Positions 1-12,000 of a stretch of 64,000 nucleotides of DNA are shown here, one piece after another (position 1 is the first letter of the stretch; each line of letters begins with the position of its first letter). The stretch comes from Euwallacea fornicatus. Lineage: Eukaryota > Arthropoda > Insecta > Coleoptera > Curculionidae. Made by a program: the position numbers and the translations under genes. The notes beneath the pieces are model-generated. The model worked only from the letters and a program-made list of their open reading frames with translations, was not told the origin of the DNA and searched no databases. The stretch covers positions 1,860,001 to 1,924,000 of the forward strand of contig NC_089564.1 in assembly GCF_040115645.1 (NCBI RefSeq), given 5' to 3'.

Positions 1-3000
1 ATCGTCGTAAAAGTCACCCCACCGCATGTCCCTAACTCAGGAGTGAAATACTGTTGGGAATCCAAAAGAAATGTCAGTAGTTACATTTCTTAGAAAAGCC
101 TCTATAAAATTTACCGAAAACTTGCTCTAGCTTCAGAATTGGATCCACATGTGTAACATTGAGGAGCTGGGTTTTGTTACCACTCGTGATGACGCCAGCA
201 TTGAAATAACTCGCCTCAATGGTATCCCTATTTACATAAAATTCCACAAGTTGAGTGAAATGTGGTCATTCATTAGTTTACTCCATGGATACTACAGATT
301 GACTTGCAAATGGACTTTTGCTTTGTGTCAGAGCTTGATCACGCCCGCCATGACGAGGTTACACTCGATGAAGTGTCATGGACCTGTGGGGTTAGTTGTT
401 CAACAGAAAAGTATTTGTGTGTAATTGATTCAGAGTTTCTTTCAGTGGGGAGTTTTCTTACGCGAAGTTAGAAATCAAGGGGAACAACCAAGTCGGCTGT
501 TACATAATCCGAGAGTCAGAAACCAGTTTTAATTCCTACTATATTGATGTGTGCGTTAAAGATAGACTAAGGTAAGTTTATAACGCTTATTAAGGAAATA
601 ACGTTCCTCAGAAAAACAGGGAGATAGACAATTGTCTATTATACTAAAATAAACTTTATATGGTAAATTGAATTTAGAAAACGTTAAGTCTGAAAATAAT
701 ACATGAACGTCCATGCTGGTTGCAGTAGTGCATTTACACAACTTTACTTTACACACCCTTAAAAATTCAGGCATAAAAGGGTGCCTAACTTTTACAGTGG
801 TTAATTTTTAAATTAATTATCAAAAATAGAAAAATAAATTTCTGTTCCCTATATTTGGTACTGAAAAACGACATTTAAGAAATTAATGCATCTGCAAATA
901 TAGATGATGCATAATTTAGTGAAATAATCATGCAACGATATCTTCAGTAGCGTTGAAAATTCCGAACCCCTCACTTGTAAAATTTCATAAAAATTTAAAT
1001 AATGACAAACTTCTAATATTGCTATTAATGTAAGATTTATGAGTAATTTATGAATATGTATTAATTGTTGAAAATGCATACGTAAGAATTATCTTGCACC
1101 AAAGGAGATTTAAGAACTCCACAACAACAAGAAATACTAAACATCGTCGTTTTATGAAATGTAAATTTTAAATTTACATTTTCGGTTGAATTTTTTTGGC
1201 AGCTCCACACCAAAAACCTTTAAGCTCACACGCCTCCAAAACGATCAATATATATTCAACAACGACTTGGAGCCTTACAACAGCCTTAATCAACTCGTCG
1301 ACGCGTATAGCCAGCCTGAAGGAGCAATTTACCTCAAGGAATGCATTTACCCTTCAGAATATGGTGATCGACCTCTTTTTCATAATTAGAAAATAGTTTA
1401 AATTTAAAAAATGCAGATATTTCCCCTCTTTTGCTGTGCCGTAAAGAAAATATGGTAGGAGAGTCTCTTACTGAAAGCTCCTTGTTACCGGAACTAAATC
1501 TAAAAAACCCTGTATGCATCAATTTCAAAGATCTACAGGTGTATAAAGGTAGGTAATCAATAATTTTTGGTTACAAAGAGCTGTTTTTGACTTACGTCTA
1601 ATGTCTTTTTCGATTATTGTGCTACTATTTTCCCCAATTTTGGGGCAAATGCCCCCTGGAAATTTAACTGATTTGACTCAGTGCAAAGTATCTCTCTTGG
1701 GGGTGGAATACTTGGGGAATATTGCCTCAACAGAATCCAATGTTCGATGCCAAACTTGGAATAGCGATAGTCCCCATAAGGTTGATCCTAAGTTGACCAA
1801 TGACAAATTCCCTTTTAGTTCAAAAAAGGATTCAAAAAACTATTGCAGAAACCCTGGTAATTTTGAAGTTCTGGGAGAATATTTTGGAATTTTTTTTGTC
1901 AGTCCTGGGGTGTTTTTAGATCGTAAACCCACGGGGCCTTGGTGTTATACGATGAATGAGGATTTGATTGATGATACCTGCGCGGTGCCCCTTTGTTCAT
2001 TCTCTCAGTGCAAGATTACGGGGGCCGGAATAGAGTACGGGGGGACTCGTGACAAAGGTGTATCAGGTATCGTTAAGATTCTAGAAATTTCGATTTTATT
2101 ATGGTTATTTTTGACTATTTTGGTTGTTCAATTGGCCCTTCTGTTTTTTAGCCTCCATTTTCTGCCAGTCTATAATAAAACGAGAGCATTATTTGGCGCT
2201 ATTTAGCTGTCAAAAATTAAGTCTAAATTTCAAGAAATTCATCATAATTTTTTGGTTTATTAGATGCACAGAGACCTCTGAGTTATAATATTTTTAACAA
2301 TTAATATCTGCAAGAACGTCTTCGAATAGGATTTTTTCCAGTACAAGTTTAGGTCGCACTTGTACTTCGATCTTAATCCAAAATTAAAGTTGTAAGATTT
2401 TTGCGAAATTGAAACTTCCAATAACGTTCTAAAACTAATTTTTACATTTTTATATGTAATAACAATTTATTGCCCCCAATTTTGTCTGGCTTTGAATTGA
2501 AATTTCAAATGACGTCCTAAGAATTGCAATTGAAGTTTCCAATAGCATCTCAAAGAGTCCGACAAAAGTATTCAAAAATTACATTAAATTTGAATCTTTG
2601 TTTGAAATATTCTTTCATCAAGTTAATTTTTTTCGTGAAATTACATTCTCTAATACTATCTCAAAAACAAAAAAATATATTAGGTATGTAACTCATTTAG
2701 TGCCTGCCGCAAAAATTTTCTTCATATTCAGCACTAAGTTTGAAACTCCACCTTCTCTTCTAGGCCGAAAGTGCCTGAAATGGGACAAGAAACGCATGAA
2801 AGTTTTTTTCAATGGAAACTATACAATGTATCCCAAATTTTCCCCGACCCACTTCCCTGAAGGAAGCGTATCTAAAGCCAAAAAGTACTGCCGCAATCCA
2901 GACGCGGATTCAGGTAGCTTTTAACCTCCTGTTTACCCTTGAAACCTCAGATTTTAGGGGGTCCTTGGTGCTTCATGGAGAACCAGGAAGGGGGCTATAT

Positions 3001-6000
3001 AGAACGCGAATACTGTGACATCCCCTTTTGCTATGACCCTGAATGCTCGGTTTTTGCCAAGAATTCTAAGACTTATATGCATTATACGGACTTCAATGGT
3101 ATTTTTTTGAGGTTGCTGTTCAATTATTTGTATGTGGAGTTGCAGGTACTGTCCTCACGCATATAAAATTCAGCATCAAGTTGTGGAATTCCGATGATTT
3201 CAATGAGGCTAGTGCCCGATTAGTTTTAAGTGTGTTGGCTTTACCTTTAACCGGGCAAGAAATTGATGATTTGGGAGTGGGAATTGAGGTTTTTATTTCC
3301 AATAAGGAATCTGCTTTGAGGTTGTTTTTACAGTTATTTCATAATTTTTTTTTCAAGCAGACTTATCGTAGATTTGGTAATAAAGACAAGCCTGAATTTG
3401 AGTCCACTCCAGGGATTTTAAGTTCCACAAACTTCACAACTTTCACCCTAAATTGGGATCGAAGTTTCATTACCTTGGGAATAGAGAGCAGCAAAAAACC
3501 TATTTTTTTAGCAGAAATTAAGACCAAAGGGAATCTTATGGGGGTGGAAAAGGACCGGTTTAGTTTTTATTCAATACAGGGAACAAATGTGTTATGGAAC
3601 TTCCCTTTTTGTCTTGATGATGATGAGTGTGACGTGCATACCACCACTGGGGGTGAATTCCAACAATTCTGGCCTTTAAGGCAAAAAGACATAGTCTTTG
3701 ACCTGTATTTTCACCTTAGAGGTTTTTATTCTGCCTCTGTGTTATTTACCCCAGCGCCGACTATTGAATACCCCAACTTAAGAGTGATTTTTGCGGGTCT
3801 TAATGGGCTAACTCGTGTGATAACTAGAGAATATTTGGGAGGGAAGGAAGTGGTGTTACTTCAGCTAAAATTAGAGGACATTATAGATTATTGGGAATGG
3901 AGGGAGTTTTCCATATCATTTTTCGCAAATAGCCTACATATTTACATGAAGAAAGCCATAGGAATGCACTCACTGCTTGAAGCTTCACGTGAAGTGTTTA
4001 GGGTCATGCGCTGGTTCAGTGTAAGCTCTGAAAACTCAGTTGCGCACTGGAGCTTTTACTGTCAGCCGCCTGATTTCGCGCAGCCTCCTCCCGCATTGTT
4101 GCCAGAGTGTGCAGTGAACAGTAACGGGCCTGATTATACAGGAACGCAAGTCTGCTTTCTTAACTTTAAATCATGCCCTTGAAAGTCACTGGCAACGTTG
4201 CAGGATGTGACCAGCAGTGGTTTACCATGTCTGCCCTGGTCGGGAAGCAAGATGATTCCCAAAGATGTTTTATCAACAATGTTTACTAACAAAACATTGA
4301 TGCTCGAGTCGAAAAACTACTGTAGAGACCCCGGAAAATTCGGAAATGGCACCTTTTGCTTTGCTCTGGATCAATATCAGAAACAAGTGCGAAAGCAGTT
4401 TTGTCAATTGAGAAAATGCAAATCCCAATTGTGCAAAATGGCGGGTACAGGCACGTATATCTGATGAACTTAATACTGTTCTTCAAACAATGTTACCAGG
4501 TATTTTATGTATTTCCTTCACAATCCTTTAAGTTCGTTTGACAGTAGTCTCATCTCTTTGTTCCTCTATAAGAGGTTCATCCACCCAGTACTATCTTGAA
4601 GAATGTTAGTAAAATTTAAAAATTTACGTGTTCAAAAGTCTTCAGTGACAAAAATGAAAAAGATCGTATAAAAATATTACAATTTCTTTGAATTTTCCTC
4701 TCATCACCTTAAATCGAAAGCGGCATTTAGAAAAAATAATGGGTATCTTCACATATTTTTTTTTTAATAGGCAACGATTTCATTGGCCAATTAACAGTCA
4801 CTAGATCAGGCAGAGAATGCGATTTTTGGGACTCTAACAATTTCTCAGTACACCAACACTTCAACTACAATAGTACATATTTTCCGGAAGTGAATTCGAC
4901 TCAAGCGAAAAACTTCTGCAGAAACCCCAACAGAGATCTATCGGGCAGTTGGTGCTTCACCAAAGATCCTCAGGTGATACAGGATGTCTGCGGAGTCAGA
5001 GATTGCGATAAACCAGAAGAATTAACAATTATTGTGGCCACAAATAATACTGGACGAAGGGTTTTTGTGCTCCCTCAATGGAGGGAAGAGGGCTTGCATG
5101 GAGGGCTGAGGTTCTCCGTTAAAGGGTGGAATCCAGATAGTCCTTCGGGGATAATTTTTGCCATTTCCCCTAAAGAAGGAAGTGGTGAGATAACGTTAAT
5201 TATAGGGGCACATTTCAATGAAAAGGTGGAGCTTTACGTCGATAAAAAGTTGATGGAGAGTAAAATATTCCCGCACTTGATTTCTTCGGGGGTTTGGACG
5301 GACTTTTGGCTGCAAATACGGAGAGGTAGATTTAAGGCAAATTGAGATTAATAATGACGTAAAGAAGAAATGCTTTAGGAGAGATTCTACTCGGCTTCAG
5401 AGGGGTATCCACACCCTTTTTCAAATGGACAAACCCAGACATGTCCAAAGCCTTCGAACCTGCCTTCATATCCTACCACTCTTTATTCTACTTATCACCC
5501 ATAGGAGTTTTTTTCCATCAGGTATTCTAGTAAACCCCATTTAAAACACCTTGAACATTGTGTTTTGAACACAGAAAGATGACTGTCATACCGAGAACAC
5601 CACAAACAATGATTTTCAAAAATACATCCCTATAGGCCTGTCTTCTGACACGGAGGGAGCGCATCATACCAATTTAACGTTGATGGTACGGGGGGTGGGA
5701 AAGGCTAGGGTATCTCTCATGTCACTCATCAACAACCCATCTTCGTATCAAATTGAAATCGATTCGGTTAGTGGTAAGTGCAAATTAAAATTTTGAAATT
5801 GACATTATGCTTCAAAGCTCTACAGCTGCAACATTTCGGAATACTTTTTCTAAAAGAAAAATGTTTGCAAATTTTGCAGAAAAAATGAATGGTTTATGTC
5901 TTTTTTATTAGTTGGAAATATTGAATTTATATGTAATATATACAGGGTCGCTCATTTAAAACAGTCGACTTGAAATATCTTGAATGGATTTTTTTTCTTC

Positions 6001-9000
6001 AAAAAGCTCCGAAATACGTCATTTTTACTTTTAAAATAAACATTTTTAGATAAAAAATTCGTAGGTGTAGAGTCATCCCCCTAAACGGGGTGGCAATTCA
6101 TTCAAAAATGGAGTCAAATAGCACATCAAATTGAAAGTATTTCAATTCGCTTTACAACTATGTTGAAATTTTTTACTTCGCCTTTGTATATTATAAAAAA
6201 ACCATTTTAAAACATCGGTGAAATAAATCGAAAAGAAATATCTAATAATAATAAACTTACCAATACTACAAAAAATGATGTTTATCATCGAATTCTTAAG
6301 ATAAGGTCATGGGCTTTGTTAGCATTAAACTGGTGGTTTTGTTCCGATTTTAGAGTAACCAGAATTTTACCGCGAAATTTATCGATTCCTCCGGCAATTC
6401 AAAGCATGATGGTTTTCACCACTGCAGAGAGGATTGAAATTGTCACTATCTCTTTCAAAAACAAAAAAATAGCCCGAAAAACTGCTCAAATTTTTAATAG
6501 AATGCGTCCCCGTAAGAATCTGAGCCATCTCTACGTAATAAATTTAATATCTAAATTCATGGAGACTGGATCTGTTGCTAATAAAAAAACATGGAAGACG
6601 GCACACCATTACCAACGAGACTGCATAAATTGCAATTATTGACATATTGAACTGGATCATGTAAATCAAGAAATGTTTATTTCAAGCATCCAAGAATTAG
6701 AAGGAACATCAGGTATTCCACGCAGTAGTATTCGGAAGATCTTGAAAGAGCATCATTTCCATCCCTATAAGATAAATCTCATTTATGAACTCAATGAGGA
6801 CGATCTAGATCGCCGTATACAATTTTGCGAGGTGATGAGTGAAAGCATTCTGACCAATCTCATTTTTGATATTTTACATGCTTTTCTGACGAATTCACAT
6901 TCTTTCTGAATGGTTTCGTCAATAGACATAATTGCAGATATTGGAATGATGTGAATCACAGAATTATGAGAGAACAACATTCACAGTATCCAGAAAAATT
7001 GAATGTATGAGCTGGGATTTTGAGAAAGCGCATTGTTGGACATTTTTTTTCTACCTGGCGGATGAACCTTACCTCAATATGCTTCAAGACTTTATCTACT
7101 ATTACATTGTGGATATCCTTGAAAACGACCATCAGATACCAGAGAATTACGTGTTTTTACAACAGGATGACGCTCCATCATACTATGAAGTTTCTGTACG
7201 TAATTTTTGGATCAACATTTTCCCGAACACTGGATTGGTAAAAGAGATTTCATTGAAGGGCCTCCAAGATTGCCTGATTTAACACCATTGGACTTTTTCT
7301 TAGGGGGTCATTTAAAAACTGTTGTTTATAAAACGAAATCTACCTCTTTAGGAGATCTTCGGCACCGAATAGTGATAGCAGATAGTAAAATAACTCCCGA
7401 AATCGACAAAATGTTCGGGAAGAGATTGGACAAAGACTTCATTATTTTATGGAAATAAATGGGTCACAATTTGAACACTTGATTAAATAAAACATTATTT
7501 AAAAATTTGTTTTTTTTATAATTTTTACAATATATAAAAGCAGAACAAAAAAATTTCAGCATACTTGAAAACAGAATTGAAATACCTTTCATTTGATGTG
7601 CCACTTGACTCCCCTATTTGAGATTATTGAAGGGGTTGTCATTTCGTTTAGAGGGATGACAACGCCTACGAATTTATGATCTAAAAATGTTCCCCTTTAA
7701 AGTCAAATTGACTTGTCTCGGGATTCCCCGATGAAAAAACTTCCATGCAAGATAGTTCAGGTGGACTGTTTCAAATTGGCTACTTATTTAAGGCAAGAAC
7801 GCCTCCAAATTGTGTCCATAATGTGCTTGCAAGTTTTAAAATCATCCTTGGACGTTCAGGAAGGTTAAACCACATCAGATACGTGTCTGATATAGCTCAC
7901 TTTCTAATCGCGATTAAATAAATACTTACACCTAATGTATTTCACGATAATAAAAAAATATATATTTTTTATATATATATATATATATTTAATCACTAAA
8001 AATTATGCTGCGTTTATACCTTTTTTTCCAAGTTTCAAAAGAAACCACAACCTGTGCTTACAGTATTGAGAATTCCCTCTAGTTTCATGCTTAAAAATAC
8101 GGCACCTTGGTTCCTTTCAGGTAGAATAGATCTTCGCTTCATAAAAAATTTCACGAGAAGCAATGAGCCCCAGATAACCTCTTTAATAGAAAAGCAACTG
8201 CCCCATATCATGATTCCAACTAATTGGACTAAAATTTACTTTTCATGGACTGAAAGAGTCTTCGATATTGAACTGAATGATCAGCTAGTGAAACGCTACG
8301 AAAGCTCCAGTCCAATTTTGGTGTATTGGTTCTCGATTGCAGCAGCGAGCGGCTGGGTAATTTCGAAACTTTCGAGGTTGTACGATTTTTCTTATTGACT
8401 GTATTAGATCACGTGGAGTGCCAATTGCGAACCCCTGGATCTAGACGGCCCTCCTATTGACGGAGGATGGTCTTCCTGGTCTCCATGGACCTGCACTGTT
8501 TCATGCGGAGGAGGAGAAGGCTTCCGCACTAGGACATGCTCAAATCCCCGCCCAAATATCTTTGGAAAGCTTTGTGAAGGGTACATCATTCCGCTGGTAT
8601 CGGTCTAAAAGTCAAAATTAGTAACCCCACAGCTACTGGTGTTTGCAATGATTTCTCCTGCGGGGACATTAATCCTGACACCATTGAACAGATCAGAGAA
8701 AATCTTCGGAAGAAAGCTTATAGTTTTGTTGTCGACGAAGGAAATTCAATTTTGTTGATGAACGATCGAGAGATGTGGGAGAAGGTCAAGAACGAATCGC
8801 CAGAGGCCTATTTCGAGTGGACTTTAAATGGGATTTTCGTGAATATCAGCGAGCGAGTTGTAATGCAAGGGGACGATATTAAGATTTATTCGGCAAAGCC
8901 TTCAGATTCTGGCGTATACGTGTCAATGATCCATAGGCTCAGTGAACATAAAGTGATCTTGAAAGTAATTTCCCTTGCAATTCGGTCAAAGGGATTTGAC

Positions 9001-12000
9001 ATAGACACTCGAGCTACAAGGGCGTACACCCTGGAATGTCACTCGGTGGTTTTAGGCTACGCTTACTCGAGTTTAAGCTTGAAAATAATTTTCAATAACC
9101 AGATTTACATGGACCATGGCTTGACCTCCCTGGCAATAGTCAGTACTCAAATGTTGAATCCTTTAAATGAATCAAATTCAGGAGCGTGGCAGTGCGTAGT
9201 GGATCAGAAGGATTTGGGTTTAAAGTGGGTGACCAACTACGTGAAAATCAATGTAAAGAAACGACCTAATTTCTTCACGAATTTGATGGAGGATCGACTA
9301 ACGAGTCCCTTGTTCGGGTGGATGAAAAGCGAAAAAGCAGTTTCGGTCATGATTTTGATGATTGTAATAGTAGTACTGGCGAGTGTCACTGGGTTTTTGT
9401 TCGTTTATTTCAAGATGTGTTACTTAGAGCCAAGAACTAGGAGAAATAGGAGGTTTCAATAAAAATGACAGGTTTTAATAATGATTGGTTTTAATTCAAA
9501 CTCAAGATACGCCGTTGCATTTTAATACTAACTGCTTGAAGGTCTCTCTATGAAAACTTAAATTTCACATTTAGTTATAAAAATTCGGAGCCCTAGGAAT
9601 GGGGATGATAACCAATGTAACAGATCAAATCTGACCTAAAACATTCAAGATACTATCTACAAAGCTTTGATACGAAAGGAGATTTGATTGATTGTAATCG
9701 TTACAACAGATGGAAACTCTAATCTAGCCTACGAGGGATCGGAGATTTGGTGAAAACCGATGTAAAAGATATAACCAAATTTTAAAAATTTGTAGAAATG
9801 CTTTTAATTCGTGCATTTTCTTGACAATTGGCGAAGGAAATGTTGTAATTTTTGGTTTTTAATTGAATTTTTAAATCTGCCATAATTCAGCGATTTTTTA
9901 AATTGCAAATTCTGAATTCATATTCGTGCAAACTCACCAGCTGTTCCACAAATCATTTAGGAACCATAAACTTGAAACTTTAATATTTTACAACTTTTGG
10001 AAATCCTTAACTTATTTTTTCCGGGCAATCGGCAAAGGAAACTTGTTATAAATTATCCTTTTCAATTTCACTTCAAATTTAATTTAAAACGAATGTCGAA
10101 AAATTATAAACGCCTAAACTCGTCCTCTTACCCTTGTTAAAAACTATAATCTATAAGATATTTTTGCTTAACAACGGTCAACGAATCATCACAGTCAAAA
10201 GCAACTCTTGTAACCGTTGTGTGCTTCCCCCTTGGACGTAACTAACCTCTCTCCTTTAAAAAAAAATAGGACAAAGGAAAGATGGCCTTCGCAACATCAC
10301 CCACGTGTATCGGGGTATGTGGAAGGTGATTCGTGAAAAAAAGATCGAAATCGCCCTCAAATTCCTGAAACAGGACCAGGAGAAGCACCTTAAGGTGTGT
10401 CTTCAGTTGCTTCGCAGCGACAATGAATTCATATGAATTATTGCAGAGTTACCTCAGCCTCACGGGTCAATGGACCTTTGTTAAGTCCCCCTTCATTGTC
10501 CGATTCTATGGCATTGCCCTACAATCCAATGACGTCAGCATAGTTATGGAGTACTTCAAATTAGGTCCTCTGGACCAGTACCTAAGGCACAATCAACGCA
10601 TTATTAAAACTGTGGATTTGATCGAAGCCACGTCACAATTGGCATCAGCAATTTGGCATTTGGTAATGTATTCATTTTTCTTAGTGTTTTACAAAATCTA
10701 TTTGATAACTTAAATAAACAGAGAGAGAACGATATAGTTCATGGCAGGATTAGGTGTCGCAAACTCATGGTACACGCCCATGACGACAGTTGCTTTACGG
10801 TTAAACTCGCTGATAATGCCGTGCAGACCTGTTATAATGCTTCAGAGTGAGTTTTAGCAAAGAATAATGAGAAAGGTTAGGTAGGGGGGGAGGTTATGTA
10901 GTTGATTTTCAGGGTGCATTGGATTGCAGTTGAATGCTACACGTCAGAGAAAAGGACCGCTGCCGCGGATGTTTGGGCCATGGCCACTACCATTTACGAG
11001 ATGTTCGCTTATGGGAGAAAATTTCCTACGGGAGATTACGCAAAGATGATGAATGTAAGAGGAAACATATTTTGGACTAAGTAAAGGCTGTAAACAGTAG
11101 TGTTTTTAAGGGCGGAGTTTGGCTACTATTTTCTATTGGTTGCAAAGTTCAAAGGGGCGTGGTTTAAATGACTGATCAAAAATTTATCAGGAAACGTCAT
11201 TAGATATATAAGGAATAATTGAGTTGATTAATTGATCTTTTGAACGTTCCCTGTATTTAATGTATGCATGTGCTTGATCGGCTGTATACGAAGGGAACAG
11301 AAAAAATTTCCGGGACAAGATTTCAGAATTCAAATAGAAAACTCTATTGGGACGATATCAGGAGGACTGATACTAATGATGCGTTGGTTATTCAGAAATA
11401 AAATGCGCTTTTGAAATATAAAATTTAATGAAGAAAAGTTAGGCCCGCATTTAAAAACTTAATTCGAGTTCATTCCGCTTGCATAAAAAATCCTTCCTGG
11501 CGCCCAAAAAATGAAATTAACCTATGAAGGCCGCCAAAAAGTCCTTTAAAATCGTCCCTGATCTCTCACTACTCCAAATACATATTTTTCCTAGTTTTAT
11601 CTAAGAAATTTAACCAAAAATAAAATCCTTGAGAGTTTCAAGAAGAAATCTCCTGTGACTCCTCTACAAAAAGGTTTCTGATTCCGTTTTATTAAAAAAA
11701 AAAAACATCAAAAAGTCGGAAATCTTTGCCAAAACATGAGCTATTTTTTACTGGAGAATTCATACTAAAACAGGTCAAATGCTGCAAAATATAAACAAAT
11801 AGAAAAACAAATCATAGATAGATCCAATTGTTGTTATGGATATGTTTTGCCCGTCGGGTGGCGCATGAATTTTGAGAATTCACTGTTCGAATATGGCGGT
11901 AACTGGGGCGTGGTTATTCATTCATGGAAAATTTCAGCATGGCGATTGTTTTATCGTGGTAAATATCATGATTTTATCAACTTTTTAGCGATATTTAAAT

